DNA from: Bog-756 sp963845485
GTDB lineage: Bacteria > Actinomycetota > Acidimicrobiia > Acidimicrobiales > RAAP-2
DNA: 64,000 nt
Assembly (NCBI GenBank): GCA_963845485.1
Contig: CAWJSI010000015.1
Coordinates: forward strand, 424,384-488,383
Direction of reading: 5' to 3'
The position numbers and the translations under genes are program-made. Positions within the stretch are counted from its first letter, which is position 1. Each line of letters opens with the position of its first letter. The notes below the pieces were generated by a model. That model had not been told where the DNA came from, did not search any database, and saw nothing but the letters and a program-made list of their open reading frames with translations. Below, in pieces: positions 27,535 through 35,692 of the stretch.

Positions 27535-28983
27535 ATGTCGGCGCCCCGAGTGACGACGGCACCGAAGGTCGTCGCCGTCACGGAAGCGTCACCGGCGGAC
27601 CAGGCCGGCCTACGGCCGGGGGACGAACTCCTCTCCCTCAACGGGCGGTCCCCCCGGGACGTCATCGAGTACAGCCTGTTGGTCGACGAGCCCGATTTGG
27701 ACCTCGTGGTGCGCCGTCGCGGCCAGACCGAGCCCGTCGAGCTGCGGGTGGAGAAAGAGCCCGGCGAGCCCTTGGGGGCCGAGGTGTCCTCCGCCGTCTT
27801 CGACCGGGTCCGGACGTGCGACAATCACTGCGAGTTCTGCTTCATCCACCAGCTGCCCAAGGGCATGCGTCGGAGCCTGTCCCTGAAGGACGACGACTAC
27901 CGGCTGAGCTTCCTCTACGGCAACTTCACCACCCTCACCCGCTTTACCGAGATGGACCTCGAGCGCGTGCTGACCGAACGGCTCAGCCCCCTGTTCGTAT
28001 CCATCCACGCCACCGACCCCGATATCCGGGCCGAGATGCTCCGGAACCGGCGCGGTGCGGTGAGCCTGCGTTGGCTGGGTGCCCTCCTCGACGGAGGCAT
28101 CGAGGTCCACGGGCAGGTCGTGGTGTGCCCGGGCAAGAACGACGGTGCGATCCTGGAGGACACCCTGGCCGGCGTACTCGACCGGTATCCGGGCCTGGCC
28201 ACGGTGGCCTGCGTGCCCCTCGGGGTCAGTCGCTTCTCCCATGAGAGCGCCATGCGCCCCCACTCCCGGGCCGAGGCCGCCGCGGTGTGCGACACGGTGG
28301 AGCGGTGGCAGTCGACCTTCATGGACGCCCTCGGGCGCAGGATGGTCTACGCCGCCGACGAGTACTACCTCATGGCCGAACGCCCCTTCCCCGCCGCACG
28401 CACCTATGAGGGATTCCCCCAGCACGAGAACGGTCTCGGCATGGCCCGGGCGTTCGAGGCCGCGTTCGGGGGCGACGAGCGGGCCGCCCTCGGCGTCCGA
28501 CCGGGATTCTTCGCCGCCGTGGACGGCGCGCCCGCCGCGGGTCACCGCGCCCGGCGGGGAGGCCAGGCCGACACGACCATCGACCGGGGTGCGCCTATCG
28601 CCATCCTCACCGGCGAGTACGGCGCACGCGTACTCGACCCCTTGGTCGGATCCCTCGGCCGGGACGACATCCGACTGGTTCCGGTGACCAACCACTTCTT
28701 CGGCGGCAACATCGGGGTCTCGGGCCTCCTGACCGGCACCGACCTGATCAACGTCCTGGCCGACCAGCCCGAAGGGCACCGGTACCTCCTGCCCGACGCC
28801 TGCCTATCGGAGGGACGCTTCCTCGACGACCTCACGCTTGGCGACCTGCCACGACCCGTCGAGGTCGTGGCCACCGACGGACTCTCCCTGCGCCGGGCGC
28901 TCGAGTCGGTCGGACCGAGCGCACCGGCCACCCAGGCGCTCCCATCCGAACGCATCCCGGTGACCCTAGGAGCGGCCCGATGA
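27535..28983 (+). CDS. DUF512 protein: PDZ plus radical-SAM-like domains
   Basis: 482 residues. Residues 10-75 form a PDZ-like domain (PADQAGLRPGDELLSLNG). A CDNHCEFCFI cysteine cluster near residue 100 follows (CxxxCxxC of radical-SAM proteins) with a TIM-barrel-like region, and then the C-terminal DUF512 domain (NHFFGGNIGVSGLLTG). The family is widespread and often sits next to der, as here (the stop overlaps the der ATG). Its reaction is unknown; the company suggests a role near ribosome maturation or membrane-associated Fe-S chemistry. Confidence 0.9.
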   Translation: MSAPRVTTAPKVVAVTEASPADQAGLRPGDELLSLNGRSPRDVIEYSLLVDEPDLDLVVRRRGQTEPVELRVEKEPGEPLGAEVSSAVFDRVRTCDNHCEFCFIHQLPKGMRRSLSLKDDDYRLSFLYGNFTTLTRFTEMDLERVLTERLSPLFVSIHATDPDIRAEMLRNRRGAVSLRWLGALLDGGIEVHGQVVVCPGKNDGAILEDTLAGVLDRYPGLATVACVPLGVSRFSHESAMRPHSRAEAAAVCDTVERWQSTFMDALGRRMVYAADEYYLMAERPFPAARTYEGFPQHENGLGMARAFEAAFGGDERAALGVRPGFFAAVDGAPAAGHRARRGGQADTTIDRGAPIAILTGEYGARVLDPLVGSLGRDDIRLVPVTNHFFGGNIGVSGLLTGTDLINVLADQPEGHRYLLPDACLSEGRFLDDLTLGDLPRPVEVVATDGLSLRRALESVGPSAPATQALPSERIPVTLGAAR

Positions 28984-30389
28984 CCGCCACGAAGACCGAG
29001 TCCTCGGCCTCCACCCGTGAGCGGCCGCTGGTGGTCATCGCCGGTAGGCCCAATGTGGGCAAGTCCACGCTGGTCAACCGCATCGTCGGGCGTCGGGCCG
29101 CCGTGGTCGAAGAGCGCCCCGGCGTCACCCGTGATCGCAAGGAGCTCGACGCCGAGTGGTGCGGCCGGGCCTTCACCGTGGTGGATACCGGCGGATGGCT
29201 GTCGTCTGACGACCCACTCGATGCCCAGGTGAGCGCCCAGGCCGAGCGGGCCATCAGCGAAGCCGACGTCGTGCTGCTCGTGGTTGATGTGACCGTGGGC
29301 CTCATCGACGAAGACCTGGCCGTGGCCAAGGTGCTCAAACGATCGGGGCGACCGGTGCGGGTGGTGGTGAACAAAGTGGACTCCTCCCAGCGTGAGGCCG
29401 ACGCCTGGGACGCACTGGCACTCGGACTGGGAACGCCATGGCCCATCAGCGCCCTGCACGGGCGGGGCACCGGCGACCTACTGGACGACGTGGTCAGCCT
29501 GCTGCCGAACCCGGATGCCCCTGATCAGGAGGTGGCCGACACGGGCGATCGGGCCGATGACGTACCCGACCTGGTGGGTGCCGAGGCGCAGACACACGGG
29601 ATCCCGCGCGTGGCCCTTGTGGGGCGACCCAATGTGGGCAAGTCGACACTGTTCAACCGACTGGTCGGCGACGAGCGCTCCGTCGTGCACGACGCCCCCG
29701 GGACGACCCGCGACGCCGTGGACACCGTGGTGGAGACACCCGAAGGAACGGTGTGCTTCGTGGACACCGCCGGGATGCGCCGGAAGTCCCGCACCGAACG
29801 CGGCACCGAGTACTTCTCGGTCCTGCGGGCACTCGACGCGCTCGACCGGTCCGACATCGCCCTCCTGGTCATCGACGCCACCGCCGGCGTGACCCACCAG
29901 GACCAGCGCCTGGCCGAGCGGGTGGGAGCAGCGGGATGCCCGACCGTGGTGGTCCTCAACAAGTGGGAGCTGATCGCCACCGAGGACCGCAACGACATCC
30001 TGGTCGACGTGGGGGACCGGCTGGCCTTTCTGGGCGATGCCCCCGTCCTCCGGGTGAGCGCCCTATCGGGCCTCGGGGTCCACCACATCCTGCCGGCGGT
30101 GTCTGCCGCCGAGGAGGCATACCACTCGCGGATTCCGACCGGTGAGCTCAATCGGGCCCTCAAGGCGATCCAGATGGCCCATCCACCGGTGGGGGCCAAG
30201 ATCCAGTACGCCGTGCAGGGAGCCAACGACCCACCCACCTTCACGCTGTTCACCAACGGACGCCTCCAACCCACCTACTTGCGCTACGTAGAGCGTGGTT
30301 TGCGTGAGCGTTTCGACCTCGGCCCGACCCCCATCAAGCTGCGGGTGCGGGCCAAAGGGGCCAACGGGGGTGGAGGACGGCGACGATGA
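28980..30389 (+). CDS. der: Ribosome-assembly GTPase Der (EngA)
   Basis: 469 residues with the unique tandem GTPase architecture. There are two GRPNVGKST P-loops (near residues 22 and 217), each followed by a DTGG/DTAGM G3 motif and an NK-D type G4 (NKVD, NKWE). A KH-like C-terminal domain (PPTFTLFTNG) and a basic Gly/Arg tail follow. It acts in 50S subunit assembly. The order cmk...der is conserved in actinobacteria (Rv1712-Rv1713), though here it is spread by inserted genes. Confidence 0.96.
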   Translation: MTATKTESSASTRERPLVVIAGRPNVGKSTLVNRIVGRRAAVVEERPGVTRDRKELDAEWCGRAFTVVDTGGWLSSDDPLDAQVSAQAERAISEADVVLLVVDVTVGLIDEDLAVAKVLKRSGRPVRVVVNKVDSSQREADAWDALALGLGTPWPISALHGRGTGDLLDDVVSLLPNPDAPDQEVADTGDRADDVPDLVGAEAQTHGIPRVALVGRPNVGKSTLFNRLVGDERSVVHDAPGTTRDAVDTVVETPEGTVCFVDTAGMRRKSRTERGTEYFSVLRALDALDRSDIALLVIDATAGVTHQDQRLAERVGAAGCPTVVVLNKWELIATEDRNDILVDVGDRLAFLGDAPVLRVSALSGLGVHHILPAVSAAEEAYHSRIPTGELNRALKAIQMAHPPVGAKIQYAVQGANDPPTFTLFTNGRLQPTYLRYVERGLRERFDLGPTPIKLRVRAKGANGGGGRRR

Positions 30390-30416
30390 CCAAGCCCATC
30401 CAGAGGTCCGTGATCC

Positions 30417-30614
30417 GTGCCGTGGTGTGAGCAGTGCGACCAACGTGTCGAGACAGCAGAGCTGACCGATGACGGGACGTGCCCCGAGTGCGGGACCGTT
30501 CCCCTCGAACACCGCAAGTCACCGTGGTACTTCAAGTTCATGCTGGTGGCCAGCGTCATCTATCTCGGCTACCGCGCCTTCCAGGGCGTGACCTGGGTGG
30601 TGCACCACATCTAG
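30417..30614 (+). CDS. Small zinc-ribbon membrane protein
   Basis: 65 residues from GTG 30417, 27 bp after der. The N-terminal half is a zinc ribbon, CEQC ... CPEC (four cysteines with 14 residues between the pairs). The C-terminal half is one membrane helix (YFKFMLVASVIYLGYRAFQGVTWVV). Similar small ribbon-helix proteins are common in actinobacteria, but none has a defined role to my knowledge. Its close spacing suggests co-transcription with der. Confidence 0.8.
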   Translation: MPWCEQCDQRVETAELTDDGTCPECGTVPLEHRKSPWYFKFMLVASVIYLGYRAFQGVTWVVHHI

Positions 30615-31212
30615 TACGGCCGTGCGGAGGTTGTTCGCCCTCGGCGCGTCGGCTCCTGCTGGAGGTGCCCACCAGCGACCACAGCCGGCGTTTGCGTGGG
30701 GCACGAGGCCACCGATGGGCGTTCCGTTCCTCGCAGGACGGGTCGGGCCGAACGAGTTCGGACTCAAGGATGGCCCACGACCTGCCGAGGTGAAGAATGC
30801 CGGGGATTCCGCAGGCACGCTGTCCCAGGTGTAGCGCAGTGATGGGGCTGGCCCGATGTGCACGATACGCCAACGAGCCCGGGCCGGCTCCCATCGCCGT
30901 TCGCCGTTCTCCCGCGTGCGCCCGAGCCGTGAGGCCCACGCCACTACGGCTGTACTCCAGGGCCTTGGTATCCGATCCCCAGGGAACTCCTGCGGTTCTT
31001 TGGGCCATCGGCCTCCGCACTCCAACCGGACACACCGAGAACCGTACGGCCACGAATTTCTCCGTCCGAACCCGCTTCTCGACTTGGCCGGGCAGGGGAG
31101 TGGAGTAGGGTTACCCGGTCCGATTGAAGTCAATCCGTCTACCGGTGTCACCACTGGTTCTCAACGGGGGATCGGGCAGGTGAAAGTGCCAACACGGCAC
31201 TGTTGCCAGGAG
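30615..31212 (+). other. 598-bp intergenic region between the zinc-ribbon gene and tRNA-Pro
   Basis: No frame here has a recognisable domain or convincing start. A minus-strand frame of about 200 codons overlapping the end of the zinc-ribbon gene has Pro/Arg/Gly-biased composition and no family resemblance. I looked for tmRNA, SRP RNA and RNase P signatures and saw none. It probably holds the tRNA promoter and decayed sequence. Confidence 0.5.
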
Positions 31213-31290
31213 CGGGCTGTGGCGCAGCTTGGTTAGCGCGCTTGACTGGGGGTCAAGAGGTCCCGGGTTCAAATCCCGGCAGCCCGACCA
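31213..31290 (+). tRNA. tRNA-Pro (anticodon GGG)
   Basis: Full cloverleaf read by eye. The acceptor stem is CGGGCTG with CAGCCCG, followed by discriminator A and an encoded CCA. The D stem is GCGC/GCGC. The anticodon stem is CTTGA/TCAAG around the loop CTGGGGG, giving anticodon GGG (Pro, codon CCC). The T arm contains GGTTCAAATCC. It marks the left end of the accessory region. Confidence 0.95.
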
Positions 31291-31310
31291 CGAAGGTACA
31301 GGTCAGACCA

Positions 31311-31345
31311 CGATGAGGGCCTCGGCGGGGTCAGGCCCCTCATCG
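31311..31345 (+). terminator. Hairpin downstream of tRNA-Pro
   Basis: CGATGAGGGCCT pairs with AGGCCCCTCATCG, about 12 bp with one bulged base and a 10-base loop. There is no T-run, so it is a structural end or processing stem rather than a classic intrinsic terminator. Confidence 0.4.
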
Positions 31346-31658
31346 GACGACAACCGAGGTAGGGACTCACTGAACATGTGAAGATCCGCTTCATGCCGTC
31401 CACTGTGGCTCCGACACCTGGTTGACCGTTTCCCGGCGAGGCTCCGGCACCTGGGCGCCACTGGCTCCGGTAGCAGCTTGACCACCTGGTCCATCCATCA
31501 GGTGGTTCAAACCCGTCCCGGTCCATGGAACTCGGGCAGACGTCGTGGGTCAGTTCTATCTGGCCGACGGCACCGAGGTCAGGCTGGTCACGGCGTCGAT
31601 GATCACTGCTGGCTCTGCGCCCGTATCGGGATCGTGCCAAACGTCAGGTGACAGATCG
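31346..31658. other. Intergenic region after tRNA-Pro
   Basis: About 310 bp without a supported gene. It contains a perfect 7-bp inverted repeat, CCACCTG ... CAGGTGG (31478-31504, 10-base loop), followed by a T-arm-like segment (GGTGGTTCAAACCCG) that may be a relic of a second tRNA. No matching acceptor stem was found. An AGGTG Shine-Dalgarno for the HAD gene lies at 31646-31650. Confidence 0.45.
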
Positions 31659-32444
31659 ATGTGGAAACCTGATCGAATGGACGGCAATCTCTCCTACGAC
31701 GGGCGGCCGGTCCACGCGCTGCTGTTCGACCTCGGCGGCGTCATCATCAACTTCGACATTAATGGCGCCTTTCGGCTGTGGGCCGTTCGGGCCGGGAGTA
31801 ATCCTGCAGCCATCGCAGAACGATTCTCCATTGACGAGTACTACGAGCAGCACGAACGGGGCGAGATTTCAGCATCCACCTACTTTGCAGCACTCCGCCG
31901 AACCCTGAGGATCGACCTCTCCGACGAGGACTTCGCCGAGGGGTGGAACGATGTCTATCTAGGTCCTGTTCCAGGCATGGCCCACCTGCTGTCCGTCGCA
32001 CGACAGCACCTACCGCTCTTTGCCTTTACGAACTCGAACCCGACGCACAAGGGCGTCTGGGAGGGACTCTACGCAGCCGAGCTGCAACCCTTTGAAGCGG
32101 TCTTCGTCTCATCCGACCTCGGCGTCCGAAAACCCGATTCCAAAGCCTTCCACCTCGTTGCTCGGCTTATGGGCGTCAAGCCTGGCGAGGTCCTCTTTTT
32201 CGACGATGCACCCGAAAACGTTGAGGGAGCCCGAACCGCAGGAATGCATGGCATCGTGGTCACGTCGGTAGAAGATGTCCGCTCAGCACTGTCGCATATT
32301 GGACTCGTGGCCGAGCTTGTGAGAATCGGTCGGTGGTTCGCGACTGACCACTGGGTCCAGCCCCTCTGCGTTGATCAGCCGTGGCCTCCGCGTGCGGAGT
32401 GGGGGCCGTCAGCGAGAACATGCAATCCTTGCCGCCGGTCGTAG
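31659..32444 (+). CDS. HAD-superfamily hydrolase (subfamily IA)
   Basis: 261 residues from ATG 31659, chosen because AGGTG lies eight bases upstream; a second ATG six codons on is possible. Motif I is FDLGGVIINFD (DxxxV form), motif II FTNSNPTHK, and motif III/IV FFDDAPENVEGA. Motif I has DLGG in place of the usual second Asp (DxD), as in several HAD-IA members of weak phosphatase activity (YihX-like). The last 45 residues, after the domain ends, are Trp/Pro/Arg-rich and look like read-through into non-coding DNA. Codon use is less GC-biased than in the core. Confidence 0.82.
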   Translation: MWKPDRMDGNLSYDGRPVHALLFDLGGVIINFDINGAFRLWAVRAGSNPAAIAERFSIDEYYEQHERGEISASTYFAALRRTLRIDLSDEDFAEGWNDVYLGPVPGMAHLLSVARQHLPLFAFTNSNPTHKGVWEGLYAAELQPFEAVFVSSDLGVRKPDSKAFHLVARLMGVKPGEVLFFDDAPENVEGARTAGMHGIVVTSVEDVRSALSHIGLVAELVRIGRWFATDHWVQPLCVDQPWPPRAEWGPSARTCNPCRRS

Positions 32445-32450
32445 AGCCCG

Positions 32451-33224
32451 TTACAGCAACGATTCAAGCCTGGCTGCTACCTGTCGGTAGCGGTTGACTG
32501 GGATCAGATGCACACCATCGAACACCCCGGAATCGTAAATGGCCTTGATGTGATTGCAGGCTATGTCCACGCCCGATCCACGATCCCGATCGAGTGCACT
32601 GACTATGGCCTCCGGGACGGCCAACTGGGGTACGTCGATTGACAGCTTGCGAGCCATCGAAGAACTGGGGAGCACCATTACCCCGGCGTAGATCGGGCCG
32701 TCGAACTCGATCGATGTGCGCCACCGAAGCAAATCCTCTATCGAGTAGGTCACCTGAGTGAAGAGAAAGTCCGCACCCAGTTTCCAGTCCGGTAGAGCCC
32801 GAAGGCCGGTCGCTGCGCCGAGCCGGAGTGAATCGATCAGTTCCGTTCGCTCGGCAAACTCTCGGGCTTCGGAGATCATCGTCTTGACCGTGAGGTCGTC
32901 AGAACGGGCACCCGTCTCTGGTCGGTCGCCGTATACAAACAGGAATTCGTCCACTCCATAGGCGGCTGCGGTGAGCAGGTCCCTCTGGAAGCCCAGTACA
33001 TTCCGGTCACGAGCATTGATGCAGGCGATGGACCGGCCTCCCATGAGCCTTACCTCATGCGCGACTGCAATGCTGGACACCGTGGCACGACCAATGTGGT
33101 TATCCGGGATCAGGAAGGCGTTGGCAACTTCACTCAGTACGCCTATCTGATGGCGGACGTGTGTCAGGTCCGGGCGGGTGGCGGGCTCCACTTCGCAGAT
33201 GATCTCGAACTTCTGCTTCACCAT
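32451..33224 (-). CDS. Methylenetetrahydrofolate reductase-like flavoprotein
   Basis: 257 residues with a TIM-barrel MetF pattern: FEIICEVEPATRPDL at the N-terminus, GFQRDLLTAAAYGVDEFLFVYGDRP in the middle and GVHLIPVNRYRQVAARL at the end. It is about 30-40 residues shorter than typical MetF. The family uses FAD to reduce methylene-THF or a related C1 adduct. Being outside any methionine operon, it may serve a special C1 route. It is convergent with the HAD gene (6 bp between stops). Confidence 0.78.
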   Translation of the reverse strand: MVKQKFEIICEVEPATRPDLTHVRHQIGVLSEVANAFLIPDNHIGRATVSSIAVAHEVRLMGGRSIACINARDRNVLGFQRDLLTAAAYGVDEFLFVYGDRPETGARSDDLTVKTMISEAREFAERTELIDSLRLGAATGLRALPDWKLGADFLFTQVTYSIEDLLRWRTSIEFDGPIYAGVMVLPSSSMARKLSIDVPQLAVPEAIVSALDRDRGSGVDIACNHIKAIYDSGVFDGVHLIPVNRYRQVAARLESLL

Positions 33225-33454
33225 TCCTCAACGATACGTCGGGTTTCCAGAGGTGTCCCTGGCCTCCGGGAAGGGGACACCGTTCAGGCGAGCCCGCGAC
33301 GGGGCTGACGGACCCTTCGCCATGACCTCAGCGTGCTACGCCTGTTCACAATCCGCTCGCCTGACTCGCCACCGCCACCGAAATCTCCGTAGAGGGCCGT
33401 TCGCTTGACCGTCCCCAGCTCAGCGTTCCCCGTGGCCGGGACCGGGTCAGTGCT

Positions 33455-33805
33455 CTAGCGTGATCGATCGGCGCAATGAGCGATCGTTTCAGCCCGGAGG
33501 GAGAAGCCCGCATCGATGAGGGCCGAGCGAAGGTAGTCCCGCTCCCTGCGTAGGTGTTCGATTTCGGCAAAGAGCTGTCCGTCGATTTGGCGGTCCTGGT
33601 TGATATCGGACGGGGCTGAGTCACGACCCTCGTCTGCAATCTGCGGCGTAAGATGTACTAGGACCACATAGAAGTTATCGAAATAATCCGTCGAATACTT
33701 AAGTGTGGCGTGTGAGACGGCACGAGGCCCGAAGCAGCTTTCTCGGCCTGGTTCCCGTCGTCGGCCTCTGACCCGTTCGCCCAATCCTTGCTGGCAAGTC
33801 GGCAC
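33455..33805 (-). CDS. Uncertain small open frame with a coiled-coil end
   Basis: Up to 116 codons. Only the last 68 (from about 33660 down) look protein-like: an acidic stretch, then an amphipathic helix EIEHLRRERDYLRSALIDAGF. The upstream part is Arg-rich and overlaps another candidate frame. No family is recognised. It may be a remnant, given the decayed gene next door. Confidence 0.22.
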   Translation of the reverse strand: MPTCQQGLGERVRGRRREPGRESCFGPRAVSHATLKYSTDYFDNFYVVLVHLTPQIADEGRDSAPSDINQDRQIDGQLFAEIEHLRRERDYLRSALIDAGFSLRAETIAHCADRSR

Positions 33806-34097
33806 AGCACCGTGCCCTGCGCATCACCATCTGATGTATCGACAAGAGGTGGCGGCTCAGCATAAAAGCCGCACCGGGAGTCCGCTTGTCAGGAGCCGCC
33901 CCAAAAGAAGGCCGCCTGTACTCAGCAGCAGCCTCTTTGGTCAACTCCTTGAACTCGGTGAGCAGCTGCTGATCGACCTCGGACACGAAGATGAGGGTAT
34001 TGGATTCTGGCCACTCCTGACGAAGGATCTCCCGAATGCAGGTCAGGAGGCGTCTGCTCACGCTCCACTTTCCGAAGGCACCGGCGAGGGCATCCAC
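33699..34097 (-). CDS. Uncertain open frame, possible gene remnant
   Basis: 132 codons. The first 80 (GKWSVSRRLLTCIREIL, then EFKELTKEAAAEYRR) have a balanced, helical composition like a real protein; the rest is Arg/Cys-rich and looks non-coding. The same frame extends upstream (SRALVDAAREGVD) to a stop at 34134-34136 that ends the DUF1214 remnant. I do not recognise it, and it may be the front of a broken gene. Confidence 0.25.
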   Translation of the reverse strand: MDALAGAFGKWSVSRRLLTCIREILRQEWPESNTLIFVSEVDQQLLTEFKELTKEAAAEYRRPSFGAAPDKRTPGAAFMLSRHLLSIHQMVMRRARCCADLPARIGRTGQRPTTGTRPRKLLRASCRLTRHT

Positions 34098-34133
34098 CCC
34101 CTCGCGAGCAGCATCAACGAGAGCGCGCGAATA

Positions 34134-34374
34134 TCACACAAGTTCGACCTCGCCGGGCGTCTGGTCGAACCGCGGTTCGAGCGGTCCGCAGAGCGGGAGG
34201 AAAGTGATCCAACTTTTGCCCGGGATCGTTTGGGTCCAGTTCGATTTCATGCCCAGCAGGAGGCTCGGGGCGGTAGAGGTCGATGGTGCCATCGAATTTC
34301 CCACGATGTCGCCTGTCTCGGATCAAGGATCGCTGACCGATACGAGGGTGGCCTCTCAGTGCCATCACAAGCAA
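34134..34374 (-). pseudogene. C-terminal remnant of a DUF1254/DUF1214 protein
   Basis: Two minus-strand frames together spell the C-terminus of a DUF1214 domain. The first gives KFDGTIDLYRPEPPAGHE (34299-34246). A frame change then gives SNWTQTIPGKSWITFLPLC and GPLEPRFDQTPGEVELV, ending at the stop 34134-34136. The family pattern there is DGS-V-D-Y-GP--P-G-E-NW-QT-PGKGW followed by GPLEP-FDK. No upstream DUF1254 part is visible, so it is a decayed fragment. This is by-eye family recognition, not an alignment. Confidence 0.6.
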
Positions 34375-34408
34375 GACATTTCTTGAGACACACCACTAAA
34401 CTTCGGCC

Positions 34409-34702
34409 ATGTCCGAATGGAGTTTCCTGACAAATCACGCCCGGGTTCTCGTCTGCATCGCCCATGATCCTGGCGTACGACTGCGCGACATCGCGACCGC
34501 AGTCGACATCACCGAACGAAGTGCCTTTGCCATTGTGGACGACCTGATCTCCGGGGGGTACGTGGCCAAGGAAAAAGAAGGCCGTCGCAACCGCTACCAC
34601 ATCCAGGCCGACGCTCCGCTCGGCGATGCGGTCGCCCGCCAGCAGACGATCGGTGAACTCCTGAAGCTCCTGGTCGGATCGAGACGGGCCCCAAAGAGCT
34701 AG
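34409..34702 (+). CDS. Winged-helix transcriptional regulator (MarR/ArsR-like)
   Basis: 97 residues. A helix-turn-helix (LRDIATAVDITERSAFAIVDDLISGGYV) is followed by the wing (KEKEGRRNRYHI). Such single-domain regulators (FLTNHARVLVCIA opening) are common in actinobacteria and have no ligand domain. It starts about 35 bp from the DUF1214 remnant on the other strand, so it may once have controlled that gene. Confidence 0.8.
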   Translation: MSEWSFLTNHARVLVCIAHDPGVRLRDIATAVDITERSAFAIVDDLISGGYVAKEKEGRRNRYHIQADAPLGDAVARQQTIGELLKLLVGSRRAPKS

Positions 34703-34776
34703 TCGAATCCAGCCCGGGAGCCGGCGAGATCCAGCTAAGGCACACGCAAACCGGACGGACAACAGGGCTCACGTTC

Positions 34777-34817
34777 TTGACCCCGTAGCTGGGTACGGCC
34801 GATACCCTTCGGGTATG
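34777..34817 (+). promoter_or_regulatory. Promoter and autoregulatory operator of the MerR gene
   Basis: TTGACC (-35, 34777-34782) is separated by 18-19 bp from GATACC/ATACCC (-10, 34801-34807). The spacer carries the dyad CCGTAGCTGGGTACGG (34783-34798), an imperfect copy of the dyad in the thioredoxin promoter. A second dyad, ATACCC-TTC-GGGTAT (34802-34816), runs into the ATG. The predicted transcript start falls within a few bases of the ATG, so the mRNA may be leaderless. Confidence 0.6.
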
Positions 34818-35198
34818 GACGCTTTGACGATCGGCCAACTGGCTGACGAGGCAGGGGTGCATGTGGAAACCATCCGGTTCTACGAGCGTCGGGGGCTGCT
34901 TCGGGAGCCGCCGAGGACCCACGCTGGATACCGTCAGTACTCGGCCGATGACCTCTGGCGTCTGCAGTTCATCGCCAGGGCCAAGCGGTTGGGTTTCACG
35001 CTTGCCGAGATCGCGACGCTCGGGACCGGAGACAGCGCCGCGGCTGCGAGCGTGCTCGAGATGGCCCGGGCCAAAATGGACGATCTCGAGACCCGTCAGC
35101 GTGAACTTGCCGATATGCGATCACGACTCCAAAGCCTGGTCGTGCTATGCGCGGACCCGAACAGTGACGACTGCGCTGGTCTTCGGATTCCTACCTGA
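34815..35198 (+). CDS. MerR-family metal/redox-type regulator
   Basis: 127 residues. The DNA-binding domain (LTIGQLADEAGVHVETIRFYERRGLL, then the YRQYSADD wing) is followed by a dimerisation helix (about 80-110) and a C-terminal loop with two cysteines (LCADPNSDDCAG, eight residues apart), as in MerR/ZntR-type metal sensors. The third MerR Cys (position about 82) is absent, so the effector may be another metal or thiol stress. Its 3' end overlaps the convergent thioredoxin gene by 8 bp. The matching operator in the thioredoxin promoter indicates that it controls thioredoxin and itself. Confidence 0.88.
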   Translation: MDALTIGQLADEAGVHVETIRFYERRGLLREPPRTHAGYRQYSADDLWRLQFIARAKRLGFTLAEIATLGTGDSAAAASVLEMARAKMDDLETRQRELADMRSRLQSLVVLCADPNSDDCAGLRIPT

Positions 35199-35520
35199 GT
35201 GACTGTTCGATCTCCTCCAGGAGCTGGGACCGCCCCCGGGCTCCGACGAGCCGCCGAAGGGAAACCCCCAGCCTGAATACGAGGATCGTCGGAACCGAGG
35301 TGACGCCGTAGCGCGACGCCAACTCGGGGTGCTCATCTACGCTTATCTTGACGATCTGGAGCCGCGAGGACTCATCGGTAGCCAACGACTCCAGAATGGG
35401 AGCAATAGCCCGACACGGCGGGCACCACTCGGCCCAGAACTCCACAACGACGGGGAGCTCTGAGCTGGAGAGCATCTCGTCAAAGTTGTAGGTGGTCAAC
35501 GCTGTCGACATGGTGGTCAT
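35191..35520 (-). CDS. Thioredoxin with WCPPC active site
   Basis: 109 residues from ATG 35520 with a GAGGAG Shine-Dalgarno in front. The thioredoxin fold is complete: FWAEWCPPCRAIAPIL with the redox pair in WCPPC (classic thioredoxins have WCGPC), then SVDEHPELASRYGV and the cis-Pro motif VPTILVF. The Pro for Gly change shifts the redox potential and is seen in thiol-disulfide proteins of the TlpA/ResA type, but no signal peptide or membrane helix is present, so it is cytosolic. It is regulated, by inference, by the MerR protein whose gene ends in it. Confidence 0.92.
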   Translation of the reverse strand: MTTMSTALTTYNFDEMLSSSELPVVVEFWAEWCPPCRAIAPILESLATDESSRLQIVKISVDEHPELASRYGVTSVPTILVFRLGVSLRRLVGARGRSQLLEEIEQSLR

Positions 35521-35551
35521 GGCTCACTCCTCACGGTGATCGTCTTCCACG

Positions 35552-35583
35552 AGCGTAAGTTCCGTACCCCGGTACGGAGTCAA
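35552..35583 (-). promoter_or_regulatory. MerR-type operator-promoter of the thioredoxin gene
   Basis: On the minus strand: TTGACT (-35, 35583-35578), the near-perfect dyad CCGTACCGGGGTACGG (35577-35562), then TTACGC/TACGCT (-10, 35558-35552). The -35 to -10 spacing is 19-20 bp instead of 17, the hallmark of promoters activated by MerR-family DNA distortion. Confidence 0.75.
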
Positions 35584-35692
35584 CCCCTAATGAGCCCATC
35601 GGCCGTCTCGGGTCAGACCCGGTGGGCGGCTGTCGGCTCCGATGGATGGGGGACCTCCCTAGATTCACCTCACGAGTCGCTAATCTGAGCCC

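Noticed and set aside
27453..27824. Upstream extension of ispH
   Set aside because: No homology, overlaps the divergent DUF512 gene; the family begins at the GTG at 27452.
30519..31154. 211-codon minus-strand frame between the zinc-ribbon gene and tRNA-Pro
   Set aside because: Pro/Arg/Trp-biased, no domain, overlaps the end of a real gene.
31478..31540. Possible second tRNA after tRNA-Pro
   Set aside because: Only a T-arm-like segment; no pairing acceptor stem or anticodon arm found.
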